A stretch of DNA of 64,000 nucleotides from a bacterium. Its GTDB lineage: Bacteria; Myxococcota_A; UBA9160; UBA4427. The notes under the pieces are model-generated. The model worked only from the letters and a program-made list of their open reading frames with translations. It was not told the origin of the DNA and ran no database searches. The first letter of the stretch is position 1; each line of letters begins with the position of its first letter. Of this stretch, positions 1 through 11,686 are shown one piece after another. The position numbers and the translations under genes were made by a program. The stretch spans positions 186,001 through 250,000 of the forward strand of contig JANSYR010000003.1 of assembly GCA_024742285.1 (NCBI GenBank). The letters are read 5' to 3'.

Positions 1-379
1 AGGGATCGAGGGCGTCGATCCCGCCGGTCTGGTACGCCTGGATGTAGTCGTAGTTCTCCACGAAGGGCGAGTCGTAGTTCTTCGTCCAGCCGAGCTCGCT
101 GAAGTCGTGGAAGCCACAGCGGGTGATCGACTGCCAGAGCGCGAGGCGCTCCTTGCGGTCGTCCGGCATCCCGCAGGCGTCCTTGAAGCCGCGCAGCACG
201 CACCCGTGGATCCGCGCGAGAAAGCCCCTGCGCTGGTCCTCGGTCATGTCCTCGAGGTCGCAGTCCCCCTGGAGCCGGATCCAGTCGGGCTTCGCGAGGT
301 CTCCGCTCTCGATCCGCCCGAGGAGCTTGTCGAGGTCCTCGAACGTCTTGGCGATCTTCAGTACTTCCTTGCGGGACAT
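1..379 (-). CDS. Hypothetical protein, 3' part cut by window edge
   Basis: An ATG at 379 opens a frame that stays open to base 1 (126 codons visible), so the C-terminus is missing. The visible protein is hydrophilic, starts MSRKEVLKIAKTFEDLDKLL and carries a Cys/Trp-containing stretch (CGFHDFSELGWTKNYDSPF). There is no signal peptide, membrane segment or motif I can name. It follows the 100-residue protein at 396-698 by 16 bases on the same strand, so the two are probably co-transcribed. The frame is believable because codon third positions are strongly G/C and the start has a close upstream partner gene. Function is unknown. Confidence 0.6.
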   Translation of the reverse strand, partial: MSRKEVLKIAKTFEDLDKLLGRIESGDLAKPDWIRLQGDCDLEDMTEDQRRGFLARIHGCVLRGFKDACGMPDDRKERLALWQSITRCGFHDFSELGWTKNYDSPFVENYDYIQAYQTGGIDALDP

Positions 380-395
380 GGCAACTCGGCTCGAT

Positions 396-698
396 TCACT
401 GGGAAGAGCGCTCGCGCTCTTCGAGGTATTTCGTGAGGGAGCGATGGACCTGTCGGGCGCGTTCGCCTCGCCAGCCCTGCATCGACGTCAGCACGAAATA
501 CGCCTGCTGCGGAATCGCATCGGCGCCCTGCTGCTTGATCGCTTCGAGCGCCTGCTCGGCGACCGAGACGACCACGCCACTCGGACACGAGCGCGTCACG
601 AACATGATCGCTTCGATCACGCCCAGGTCGCGCGCGTAGTCGCGGTCTTCGTCGCCGGCATCGCCGGTTCCGTCAGTCGTGTCCGCGTTCGACGTCAT
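396..698 (-). CDS. Small hypothetical protein (100 aa)
   Basis: The frame is open much further upstream, but the ATG at 698 is preferred because a GGGGGAGGAT ribosome-binding site sits about 12 bases before it. The protein has an acidic Asp/Gly-rich leader (residues 1-20), then a compact region with a hydrophobic helix (GVIEAIMFVTRSCPSGVVVSVAEQALEAI) and a basic Arg-rich end (GWRGERARQVHRSLTKYLEERER). No family is recognised. It precedes the partial gene at 1-379 by 16 bases and probably forms an operon with it. It is likely cytoplasmic. Confidence 0.55.
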   Translation of the reverse strand: MTSNADTTDGTGDAGDEDRDYARDLGVIEAIMFVTRSCPSGVVVSVAEQALEAIKQQGADAIPQQAYFVLTSMQGWRGERARQVHRSLTKYLEERERSSQ

Positions 699-1164
699 CG
701 GTCGCGGGCATCCTCCCCCAAGCACCGAACGATATCGCATTCGGGTGCGACATTCTCCGACATCGCACGATCGAGCGTGATCGGGACGGGCAGGCTGCAC
801 GCGTCGCGACGACACGAACTCGGTCGACGTCGTCTCGATCGATGACTCGGTCGCGCCCTCCACACGGAACGGGTCCGCACCGCCGTCGCGTCGCGCTTCG
901 CCGCGCCGATCCACTTTCCGCTGGACACCCGCCGTCCGGGGCGAGGCCGGTGGCGACGAAACGCTCGGCAAGGCCGGTGCGCTCGTCCTTGCCGGCGACC
1001 GACGCGGTCTCTCCGTTCGCGAGGCGTGATGTGTCGTGACTTGCGACGGAGGGCGGACGCTCGACCCGAACGGGCGGACGGTCGAGCTCATGCGCGTCGA
1101 TCCGATCGAAGGGAACGGTGCGTCCTTCGCCCGCTTCGTCGTGTCGGACGGGCTCTGCACCTGC

Positions 1165-1201
1165 GACCCGTTCCGGGTCGGCCGAACCGCCGTGTTCGGC
1201 C
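1165..1201. repeat. Two adjacent perfect hairpins in the gap
   Basis: The first stem is GACCCG / CGGGTC around a 3-base loop (1165-1179). It is followed without a gap by GGCCGAA / TTCGGCC around an 8-base loop (1180-1201), and a third copy of the CGGGTC element follows at 1201-1206. There is no T-tract, so this is not a standard terminator for either strand. It may be a structured RNA element, a repeat relic or chance in G+C-rich DNA. Confidence 0.4.
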
Positions 1202-1429
1202 GGGTCAGCGGCGGGAGGACGGCTGCAACGGCGCTGGGCCCTCGAGATCGCCGGGCCGGCGACGCAGCTCGTGTCCGGGCACCGCCCCGGGTCGCGAGCG
1301 GCTCGTGCCTCGCGTGTCCGTCGCCCCGCGCCGAGATTCGCGACCGTGTTCGCAAGATGGCCGATGGGCGGTCCGCCCGTCGCGCCGATGGCTTCGGCGG
1401 GTCGCATGTGATCGTCTCGAGTCGTCCGA

Positions 1430-1461
1430 TTGACCCTTGGGGGAATAAAATCGATTAATAT
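1430..1461 (+). promoter_or_regulatory. Possible sigma-70 type promoter for the GlxA-like gene
   Basis: TTGACC at 1430-1435 resembles a -35 element and TAATAT at 1456-1461 resembles a -10, inside the only A+T-rich patch upstream of the gene at 1525. The 20-base spacer is longer than the usual 16-18, so the assignment is weak. Confidence 0.25.
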
Positions 1462-1524
1462 GATGTCCTTAAACGAGGGGCCTTTGTCATTGATGACGAA
1501 ACTCGGGCCCGGCATCCTCTTCCC

Positions 1525-2526
1525 ATGTCGAGCCCGCCGCTTCCGCCCCGACGAATCGCGATGGTCGCCTATCCGGGCGTCCAGCTCCTCGACGTCGTCG
1601 GTCCGCTCGAGGTCTTCGCTGCGGCGAGCGAAGCGGTCGGCGTGCAAGGCGCCGACGCGACCGCCCGTGGCTACGAGATCACCGTCGTCGGCTCCGCGCC
1701 CGGCACCGTCCGGGCCTCCTCGGGGCTCGCGATCGGCGTCGACCGGGCCTACGAGGATCTGCCCGACGAGATCGACACGCTGATCGTCGCCGGCGGCCAC
1801 GGGACCGCCCGGGCGTTCCGCGAGCCCCGGATCCTCGAGGCGGTTCGCTCTGGCGCCGCCCGGGCCCGGCGGACCTGCTCCGTCTGCACGGGGGCGTTCG
1901 TGCTGGCGGCGGCGGGTCTTCTCGACGGTCGGCGCGCCACGACCCACTGGGGCAGTGCTGACGAGCTCGCGCGGCGCTTCCCCGACGTCGACGTCGACCC
2001 GGATCCGATCTTCGTTCGCGACGGGGACGTCTGGACCTCGGCGGGGGTGACGGCGGGCATGGACCTCGCCCTCGCGCTGGTCGAAGACGACCTCGGGCGG
2101 GATCTCGCCCTCGAGGTGTCGCGTCGGATGGTCTTCTTCCTGAAGCGGCCCGGCGGCCAGTCCCAGTTCTCGGCCCAGCTGGCGGGTCAGGCGGCCGATC
2201 GCGATCCGCTCCGGGAGCTGCAGGCCTGGGTCGTCGAGCACCCGGCGGAGGATCACGCGGTGGAGCGCCTGGCGGCTCGGGTCTCGATGAGCCCGCGGAA
2301 CTTCTCGCGGGTGTTCGCGAAGCAGGTCGGGTTGTCGCCGGGGCGCTTCGTCGAGCGGGTACGGGTCGAGGCGGCACGAAGGCGTCTCGAGGATTCGCCG
2401 GGCTCGGTAGACGCGGTCGCCAGCGACGTGGGCTTCGGCACGGCGGAGACGATGCGTCGCGCGTTCCTCCGCCAGATCGGCGTGGGACCTTCGGCCTATC
2501 GCGAACGATTCAACAGCGCCCCCTGA
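1525..2526 (+). CDS. GlxA-type transcriptional regulator (DJ-1/PfpI domain plus AraC helix-turn-helix)
   Basis: This 333-residue protein has a DJ-1/PfpI-like sensor domain at about residues 10-190 and a double helix-turn-helix AraC DNA-binding domain at about 225-330 (ISMSPRNFSRVFAK type segments). The nucleophile-elbow motif SVCTGAF is present with Cys121, and a second Cys is at 118. In the GlxA family this domain is generally a sensor rather than an enzyme. The length is usual for the family. A DJ-1 family enzyme-like protein follows 30 bases downstream on the same strand and is the obvious candidate target or partner. The ligand cannot be told from sequence. Confidence 0.9.
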   Translation: MSSPPLPPRRIAMVAYPGVQLLDVVGPLEVFAAASEAVGVQGADATARGYEITVVGSAPGTVRASSGLAIGVDRAYEDLPDEIDTLIVAGGHGTARAFREPRILEAVRSGAARARRTCSVCTGAFVLAAAGLLDGRRATTHWGSADELARRFPDVDVDPDPIFVRDGDVWTSAGVTAGMDLALALVEDDLGRDLALEVSRRMVFFLKRPGGQSQFSAQLAGQAADRDPLRELQAWVVEHPAEDHAVERLAARVSMSPRNFSRVFAKQVGLSPGRFVERVRVEAARRRLEDSPGSVDAVASDVGFGTAETMRRAFLRQIGVGPSAYRERFNSAP

Positions 2527-2556
2527 GCCGGACACCAACAGAGAGGAACGAACGAG

Positions 2557-3183
2557 ATGGCGGACGACAAGCGAACGATCGGAATCGTGCTCTTCGATCG
2601 GGCGGAAGAGCTCGACTGGGTCGGGCCCTTCGAGGTCTTCACGATGGCCCGTGAGGCGTCGGGCGGAAAGGGACCCGCGAGCGAGATCGAGGTCGTGCTC
2701 GCGAGCGAGCACGGCGGTGTCGTGACGGGGGCGAAGGGACTCCGGAACGAGGTCGATTTCTCCTTCGCCGACGCACCCGACTTCGACGTCCTTCTCGTTC
2801 CGGGAGGGATCGGCACCCGGGACGAGATGAAGAATCCCGTGATGCTCGACTTCCTGCGAAAGCAGGCGGCGACCGCCGAGTGGGTCACGTCCGTCTGTAC
2901 CGGCTCGATCGTGCTCGAAGCCGCGGGCCTCACGAAAGGCAAGAAGATCACGACCCACTGGGGCTATCTGCCGACCCTGCGCGAGGACGCGGCCGGTCGC
3001 GCCGAGGTCCTCGAGAACGTCCGCTACGTCCGCGACGGCAATCTGCTGACCGCGGCCGGCGTCTCGGCGGGCATCGATTCCGCGCTCTGGCTCGTCGGTC
3101 AGCTCTACGGCGTGCGCCACGCGCGGATCACCCAGAAGATGATGGAGTACGACCCGGCGCCGCCCTACGCCGCCGAGGTCTGA
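2557..3183 (+). CDS. DJ-1/PfpI family protein
   Basis: This 208-residue stand-alone DJ-1/PfpI domain has the elbow SVCTGSIVLEAAGL (Cys114), an early acidic residue (EELDWVGPFEVF) and THWG after the elbow. This subgroup includes isonitrile hydratase-like proteins and uncharacterised thiol enzymes, so the reaction is not predictable. A GAGAGGAACG ribosome-binding region precedes the ATG. It probably shares a transcript with the GlxA-type regulator just upstream, and a strong hairpin follows at 3216-3243. It is cytoplasmic, with no signal peptide. Confidence 0.85.
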   Translation: MADDKRTIGIVLFDRAEELDWVGPFEVFTMAREASGGKGPASEIEVVLASEHGGVVTGAKGLRNEVDFSFADAPDFDVLLVPGGIGTRDEMKNPVMLDFLRKQAATAEWVTSVCTGSIVLEAAGLTKGKKITTHWGYLPTLREDAAGRAEVLENVRYVRDGNLLTAAGVSAGIDSALWLVGQLYGVRHARITQKMMEYDPAPPYAAEV

Positions 3184-3215
3184 GCCGCCGCCGAACCGAG
3201 CCCCGAACGCACGAA

Positions 3216-3243
3216 GGCCGCGATCCCCGACCGGATCGCGGCC
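3216..3243. terminator. Bidirectional terminator-like hairpin
   Basis: A perfect 11-bp stem (GGCCGCGATCC / GGATCGCGGCC) with a 6-base loop lies between the convergent DJ-1 gene (ends 3183) and mddA (ends 3328). There is no T-run. The position and stem strength favour a transcription end for both strands. Confidence 0.6.
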
Positions 3244-3327
3244 TCGTGGAGCCCGCGCGCCCGGTCCGTGCCGCGCCCGATGCGGGGGGTGCGGCGCGGG
3301 CCGGGTGGGGACTCGGGGTCGTGCAGG

Positions 3328-4077
3328 TCAGGCCGTCGCTGCCTCGGGCTCCGGCCGTCCCTTCGGCACGAACATCGGGGTCGTCGCCTGGTACTGCTCG
3401 TAGCGGCGACCGAAGGCGGCCACGAGGTCCCGTTCTTCGAGGCGCACGGCGACCAGGATGTAGACGGTACAGACCCCGGCGAAGAGCAGGTGGCCCACGC
3501 TCATGGTCGGCGTCGCCCAGAGCGTGACGAACCAGCCGACGTAGAGCGGATGTCGCACGAAGCGGTAGAGCGAGGGCGTGACGAAGGCATCCTCGCGGGC
3601 GTCTCTCCGCCTCAAGCCGTCCCACACCTGACGCAGCCCGAAGAGCTCGAAGTGATCGATCAGCACGGTCGAATAGAGGACGGTGCCGACCCCCACGGCG
3701 AAGAGTCCGAATCCGATCCCCTGGCCGAGCGTCGACTCGAAGCTCCAGATCGTCTCGGGCAGCGGTCGCCAGAATGCGAAGACCGCGATCATCACGACGC
3801 TCGAGAGCAGGACGTAGGTCGCCCGCTCGATCGGCTCCGGCACGATCCGCGTCCAGGCCCGCTTGAAGGCGGGGCGTGCCATGCCCGAGTGCTGGACGGC
3901 GAAGAGGGCGAGCAGCGCGAGGTCGATCGCGACGGCGGTGCCGAGCGAGCCCGTCTCCCCGGAATCGATCGACTTCGGGACGAATCGGTTCGTCAGGAAG
4001 CCAGCCGTGTAGAGGAACGTGCCGAAAAAGAGGGCGTAGGACAGGGCGCCGTAGGCGAAGTGCGCGATGCGCTGCAT
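3328..4077 (-). CDS. mddA: Methanethiol S-methyltransferase (MddA)
   Basis: This 249-residue integral membrane protein has about five hydrophobic segments and belongs to the MddA/NnrU-like family. The family-typical blocks ALFAVQHSGMARPAFK, IERATYVLLSSVVM and LYRFVRHPLYVGWFVTLWA are intact; the RHPLYVGW block is shared with isoprenylcysteine methyltransferase-like enzymes. MddA methylates methanethiol with S-adenosylmethionine to give dimethyl sulfide. The gene sits on the same strand as a methyltransferase-like lipoprotein and metH, so methyl-group and sulfur metabolism are clustered here. The short C-terminal tail (EPEAATA) is not conserved in kind. The call rests on motif resemblance, so a broader S-methyltransferase role is possible. 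Confidence 0.85.
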   Translation of the reverse strand: MQRIAHFAYGALSYALFFGTFLYTAGFLTNRFVPKSIDSGETGSLGTAVAIDLALLALFAVQHSGMARPAFKRAWTRIVPEPIERATYVLLSSVVMIAVFAFWRPLPETIWSFESTLGQGIGFGLFAVGVGTVLYSTVLIDHFELFGLRQVWDGLRRRDAREDAFVTPSLYRFVRHPLYVGWFVTLWATPTMSVGHLLFAGVCTVYILVAVRLEERDLVAAFGRRYEQYQATTPMFVPKGRPEPEAATA

Positions 4078-4234
4078 GTGGGTCTCCGTGATTCCATCGG
4101 GGCGGACGGGCGATCCTCGGGATCGCGTCCGCGGGCTGTGTTTCGATGGGATCAGTATCGGAGCTCCTGGGCTTCCTCTCTGTCGGGGGCTTCACACAGG
4201 CGTCGATTCAGGCGCCGGGCTTCGCAGGGACGCG

Positions 4235-5071
4235 TCAGGGCTTGCGAAAGCGCAGGGTCATCCGGTCACTCTCGCCGATCGCGAGATACTTCTCGCGATC
4301 CGTGTCGCCGAGCCGGAGCGTCGGCGGCAGCGTCCACACCCCGCCCTCGTAGTCGGCAGAATCGTTCGGATTCGCGTTGATCTCGCTCTTCGCGTCGAGG
4401 ACGAAGCCGGCGGACTCGGCGAGGGCGATGACCTTCTCCTCGGGGACATAGCCGTTGAACTCCGAGGTGTCCGTCTTCGGCCCCGCGCGGTGCTGCACGA
4501 CGCCGAGCACGCCACCGGACTTGAGGACCGCGAAGAAGGCCGCGTAGGCGTCTTTCGCTGCGCCATCGCGGATCAGACCGTGGGTGTTCCGGAAGTTGAG
4601 CACGAGATCGACGCTCTCGTCAGCGCCGAGCTGGATCGTCGGCGGGTGGAGCACGGCGAGGTCGAGATCGCCGTAGCGCTCCGGCTGCTCCTCGAAGCGC
4701 GCGAGCAGCGCCTCGTGGGATCGGGTGACGTAGGCGGGAAGGTCCGGCTTCGAGAGGTCGTAGGAGGCGGCGATGTAGCGGCCGTCCGCCGCGAGCAGCG
4801 GCGCGAGGATCTCGGTGTACCAGAGGCCGCCGCCGGGTCGGATCTCGAGGACGGACATGTCGGGCTCGAGGCCGAAGAAGGTCAGCGTCTCGACCGGGTG
4901 TCGGTAGCCGTTTCGGGCGCGGTTCGACTCGCTCCGATGGGGATCGGCCGCCGCGCGCTCGATCGCCGCCGCGACCGGATCCGGCCCGTCGGCCGTTCCG
5001 CCGCCGAGCCACTGGCAGCCGGTGGTCGCGAGCGAGAGCGACAGGAAGAGAACGGAACCGAATCGAGACAT
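4235..5071 (-). CDS. Lipoprotein with class I SAM-dependent methyltransferase fold
   Basis: The 278-residue protein begins with a lipoprotein signal (FLSLSLATTGC), so it should be exported and lipid-anchored. The mature part resembles a class I methyltransferase: VLEIRPGGGLWYTEILAPLL looks like motif I with glycine-rich loop, and SVDLVLNFRNTHGLI fits the motif IV region. The start at 5071 is chosen over an upstream in-frame ATG at 5128 because GGAGGG lies 6-7 bases before it and the signal peptide starts there. SAM is not expected outside the cytoplasm, so the substrate and even the activity are uncertain. Neighbours are metH upstream and mddA downstream on the same strand. Confidence 0.8.
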   Translation of the reverse strand: MSRFGSVLFLSLSLATTGCQWLGGGTADGPDPVAAAIERAAADPHRSESNRARNGYRHPVETLTFFGLEPDMSVLEIRPGGGLWYTEILAPLLAADGRYIAASYDLSKPDLPAYVTRSHEALLARFEEQPERYGDLDLAVLHPPTIQLGADESVDLVLNFRNTHGLIRDGAAKDAYAAFFAVLKSGGVLGVVQHRAGPKTDTSEFNGYVPEEKVIALAESAGFVLDAKSEINANPNDSADYEGGVWTLPPTLRLGDTDREKYLAIGESDRMTLRFRKP

Positions 5072-5184
5072 GGGAACCCTCCGCGCGGAGCGAGCGAATC
5101 GCTCTCCGCGGAGCAGAGTCTGCCGCATCCCCGTCCCCGAGACGACGCTCCGTGGCGACGAGCCCCCCGGAGCCCTCAGCGCAA

Positions 5185-5208
5185 GACGCGCTCACCGAAG
5201 AGCGCGTC
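5185..5208 (-). terminator. Terminator-like hairpin after metH
   Basis: A perfect 9-bp stem GACGCGCTC / GAGCGCGTC with a 6-base loop begins 24 bases past the metH stop codon. It lacks a clear T-tract, so efficiency cannot be judged. Confidence 0.5.
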
Positions 5209-5231
5209 GAGAGGCGCGCAGCGCCGAAGAT

Positions 5232-8912
<3,681 letters not shown>

Positions 8913-8980
8913 GGCATGAGCTCCAGGGGGAAGCGCCGACGGCAGAGCCGCCGCGGCCGATTCGAAGGGCGCGAAGTTAA

Positions 8981-9008
8981 CATCAGGACATTCGGATATC
9001 CAGATATA
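8981..9008 (-). promoter_or_regulatory. Tandem octamer/palindrome element upstream of metH
   Basis: Read toward metH, this patch holds three imperfect 8-base units in tandem (ATATCTGG, ATATCCGA, ATGTCCTG) followed by ATG. The first two units also form a near-palindrome, ATCTGGAT-ATCCGAAT. It is A+T-rich against a G+C-rich background and lies 69 bases before the metH start. Methionine regulators of the MetJ type bind tandem 8-mers and SahR/MetR types bind palindromes, but none of their consensus sequences is matched exactly, so the binding protein is unknown. Confidence 0.45.
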
Positions 9009-9105
9009 AGGGTTGAGGCAGGCTGATGCCCCCGGGGGCAAGCGACGGCGCCGAGACCGAGCGTCGTCCTGCGACTTCCTATAGTGGCGGGGAGCAGGTC
9101 GAGGA

Positions 9106-9741
9106 GTGGCTCGAGGCGAGATGGCAGCGTTGCGGCAGTTCCTGGCGCGACCCGACGTGCGCGAGCACTGCGAGATCGCGGGTCGTTTCGGCGTGATGGC
9201 GTATCACGGCGGGAACCTCGAGCGTACGACCGACGCGGTCGCGACCGAGGTCGCCGCCCGGACGGGCGCCTCCCTCTATACCGTCGCCCAGGCCGCGCCG
9301 AGTCGGACCCACCTCGCCTCGACGGCTTTCGATCCCGCCCACTCCGACGCGCTGGCCCGCTTCCTCGACCACGTCGACGTCGTCGTCACGATCCACGGCT
9401 ACGGCCGCCGCCGGCTCCGCCATCACCTCCTGCTCGGTGGACGCAATCGTTCGCTCGCGACCCACGTGGCCGGCCACCTGCGCCGCGACCTGCCAGCGCG
9501 CTACGTCGTGCTCGACGACCTCGATCGAATTCCGAACGAGCTGCGCGGCCAGCACGAACGGAACCCGGTCAACCGACCGCCAGGGCAGGGTGTGCAGATC
9601 GAGCTTCCGCCTTCGATCCGCTGGAACTGGCGGGAGTGGGGGTGGTCGGATCACGCGGGCGTGTCGCGAACGGTCGCCATCCAGCGACTGATCGACGGCT
9701 TGTCCGCCGCCGTCGAGAACTGGCCGATCGCGCGCCCCTGA
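9106..9741 (+). CDS. Poly-gamma-glutamate hydrolase-like zinc peptidase
   Basis: This 211-residue protein resembles the phage-type poly-gamma-glutamate hydrolase family (PF05908), a compact zinc-dependent carboxypeptidase-like fold. The N-terminal [18 protein letters not shown] matches the metal-binding HGG-x-E pattern; [10 protein letters not shown] and the later H/E-containing segments fit the rest of the site. There is no signal peptide, so a cytoplasmic role is implied. A GTG at 9106 (preceded by GGAGCAGG) or an ATG at 9121 could be the start. It is transcribed away from metH across a 193-bp gap. Substrate in this organism is unknown. Confidence 0.75.
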   Translation: MARGEMAALRQFLARPDVREHCEIAGRFGVMAYHGGNLERTTDAVATEVAARTGASLYTVAQAAPSRTHLASTAFDPAHSDALARFLDHVDVVVTIHGYGRRRLRHHLLLGGRNRSLATHVAGHLRRDLPARYVVLDDLDRIPNELRGQHERNPVNRPPGQGVQIELPPSIRWNWREWGWSDHAGVSRTVAIQRLIDGLSAAVENWPIARP

Positions 9742-9760
9742 AGCGGGTCGGGCCCTTCGC

Positions 9761-10207
9761 TCAGCGCGTCATCCGGTCCCGATAGTCCCACACGGTCAGC
9801 CGTTCCACCTCGACGGCGATCAGGACTTCGTGGTCCGCCCGGGAGAGCAGCCACTTCGCGAGGGAAGACGAGCGGTCTCCGAGGTAGCGATCGATCAGGC
9901 GTCCGAGCTCCCGGGGCCCTCCGTCCGGGCCGACGGTCGCGCGGCCGGTCCCGCGGACGCCGAAGTAGGGCGGCTCGTTCGGGGCCAGCTCGAAGCCGCA
10001 GCGGGGGTCGCGCGCGAGCGCTTTCGCGACCCAGGCGTCGGCCTGCGTGGCACAGAGGAGACGGTCGCCGTCACGGCGGAACCAGAGGGAGCAGACGCGT
10101 GGGTAGCCCCGGGCGTCGGTGGCCGAGAGGCGGAGCGGGGCGATGAATCCGTCGAGGTGGTCGTCCACTTCCGATCGAGACCACGGGCTGTCTTCGGCGA
10201 TCTGCAC
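9761..10207 (-). CDS. Pyridoxamine 5'-phosphate oxidase-family FMN-binding protein
   Basis: This 148-residue split-barrel protein fits the pyridoxamine-phosphate oxidase-like / general stress FMN-binding family. The LRLSATDARGYPRVCSLWFRRDGDRLLCATQADAWVAKAL segment has the strand order and the Arg/Ser pattern of flavin contacts. GTG at 10207 is preferred to the GTG at 10225 because AAGGAGGGG lies just before it. It follows the SDR gene by 25 bases and is the third gene of a BLUF-SDR-FMN protein unit. Flavin or F420 as cofactor cannot be told apart. Confidence 0.8.
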   Translation of the reverse strand: MQIAEDSPWSRSEVDDHLDGFIAPLRLSATDARGYPRVCSLWFRRDGDRLLCATQADAWVAKALARDPRCGFELAPNEPPYFGVRGTGRATVGPDGGPRELGRLIDRYLGDRSSSLAKWLLSRADHEVLIAVEVERLTVWDYRDRMTR

Positions 10208-10232
10208 GGCTCCCCTCCTTCGCACGGAATGT

Positions 10233-11645
10233 TCACGCAGACGAAGTGCGTCGCAACCAACGTCGGAAGGCGGCCATCACGGCGGCGTGCAACGGTGCCT
10301 GCGTCCAGAGATAGATCCACCAGGGCAGGCGCGGCGCGTAGTCCTGGAGCGCGGACAGGGCCCCGTCTCCGTCCGGCGTGCTGCGGAACTCGAGTCGCGG
10401 TTCGCCGCTCGGGCGCTCGGCGGCGAGGAGGCCACCGACGACGTCGAGGACGTAGCGGCCCGAGGAGGTCGCGACGTCCCGGGGACGGAGGCGGATCAGG
10501 GGTGCCCGCAGCCCGCGAAGGCGGATCGTCGTCTCTTCTTCGTTCGTCGTGACGATCAGGAGCGCGGGGACCAGGCGCCCGAGCCACTCGACGTAGGCCC
10601 GCCCGAGCCAGCTCGCGTCCCGACCCTCCGGGAGGGGGAGGCGCTGGACCGACCGGGCGATCGGACGCTTCCACCCGCCCGTGTGGTCGACGGAATCCGC
10701 GAGCGCTTCCCGGAAGGGTCGACCCGGGAAGCCCATCTCCTCCTGCAGCCAGGGGTCCTTCACGACCATCGGATGCCGCAGACTCTCGATCAGCGGGCGC
10801 ACGAGACTGCGCGAGTTGCCCGTCACGAGCGAGACCCAGAGCTCCGAGAGCGCCGGCGACACGAAGGGAACCGGGATCATCGGGCGTCTGCGCCCGAGGA
10901 CCTGCGCCGTCGTCTTCATCATCTCGCGGTAGGTCATGACGTCCGGTCCGCCGACGTCGCAGATCCGCCCGGTCGTGGATTCGTGGTGGCAGCAGTAGGC
11001 GAGGATCTCGATCACGTCCGAGAGGGCGATCGGCTGGGTCTCGGACGAGGTCCAGCTCGGGCAGACCATGAGCGGCAGCCGTTCGACCAGACGGACGAGG
11101 AGGTTGAGCGACGAGCCCTCCGGGCCGACGACGAGGCCCGCACGAACCGCCGTCACCGGAACGCCGTGGGCAGCGAGGGCGTGCTCGACCTCCGCTCGAC
11201 TCGCGAGGTGGCTCGAGATGCCCTTGTGCTCGTCCGGCGGAAGGAGGCCGCCCAGGTAGACGATCCGCTCGACCCCCGCCTCCGCCGCGGCCCGACCGAA
11301 GTTGTCGGCGATCAGCAGGTCGAGATCGTCGAAGCGGCCCTGCGTCAGTCGTGCGTTCGGGCTCATCGAGTGGACGAGATAGACCGCGAGGTCCGCGCCC
11401 TCGAGCGCTTCGCGGGTCTGCCGAACCGAGAAGAGATCACATCGTCGCGGCTCGATGCCGGGCGTCACCTCGCCGCCCGTATCCGCGTCGTCCCCACGAC
11501 GCTGGCGTCGACCGAGGGTGAGTACGCGATCCGTCGGTGCGAGCTTGCGGGCGAGCGCGGAGCCGACGAACCCCGAGGCGCCGGCGATCGCGATGCGAAG
11601 GGGAAGGCGGGCTTCGGCGGCAGGCAAGTCGGGGATCGAAGACAT
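10233..11645 (-). CDS. Atypical SDR / NAD(P)H-binding epimerase-like protein
   Basis: The 470-residue protein opens with a Rossmann motif (IAIAGASGFVGSALARKL) typical of atypical short-chain dehydrogenases of the NmrA/epimerase type, continuing to about residue 290 (VTAVRAGLVVGPEGSSL, CDVGGPDVMTYREMM). The last about 170 residues form a second domain with a hydrophobic end (LPWWIYLWTQAPLHAAVMAAF), as in the two-domain SDR proteins that often sit in light-responsive clusters. The ATG at 11645 and a GTG two codons upstream are both possible starts. It lies between a BLUF photoreceptor gene (41 bases upstream) and the FMN-binding protein. Confidence 0.8.
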   Translation of the reverse strand: MSSIPDLPAAEARLPLRIAIAGASGFVGSALARKLAPTDRVLTLGRRQRRGDDADTGGEVTPGIEPRRCDLFSVRQTREALEGADLAVYLVHSMSPNARLTQGRFDDLDLLIADNFGRAAAEAGVERIVYLGGLLPPDEHKGISSHLASRAEVEHALAAHGVPVTAVRAGLVVGPEGSSLNLLVRLVERLPLMVCPSWTSSETQPIALSDVIEILAYCCHHESTTGRICDVGGPDVMTYREMMKTTAQVLGRRRPMIPVPFVSPALSELWVSLVTGNSRSLVRPLIESLRHPMVVKDPWLQEEMGFPGRPFREALADSVDHTGGWKRPIARSVQRLPLPEGRDASWLGRAYVEWLGRLVPALLIVTTNEEETTIRLRGLRAPLIRLRPRDVATSSGRYVLDVVGGLLAAERPSGEPRLEFRSTPDGDGALSALQDYAPRLPWWIYLWTQAPLHAAVMAAFRRWLRRTSSA

Positions 11646-11686
11646 GGACACGGTGGAGCCTAGCCGCGCGGTGGCCTCGCCGTCTC

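Larger units (their letters stand above)
699..1524. other. 826-bp gap with no convincing gene
   Basis: This is the longest stretch without a gene in the window. Several frames are open on both strands, but all give Arg/Pro/Ser-rich low-complexity translations with no ribosome-binding site and no recognisable domain, as expected of random high-GC sequence. The left two-thirds is G+C rich and holds back-to-back hairpins at 1165-1201. The last 90 bases become A+T rich and probably hold the promoter of the GlxA-type gene at 1525. It could be the remnant of a decayed gene. Confidence 0.5.

Noticed and set aside
1036-1458. 140-codon + strand frame in the long gap
   Set aside because: No ribosome-binding site, Arg/Pro/Ala-rich second half and no recognisable motif; hairpins fall inside it.
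673-3120. 815-codon minus-strand frame across the gap and the GlxA gene
   Set aside because: Composition is Arg/Asp/Glu-rich shadow; the + strand genes there have clear domains.
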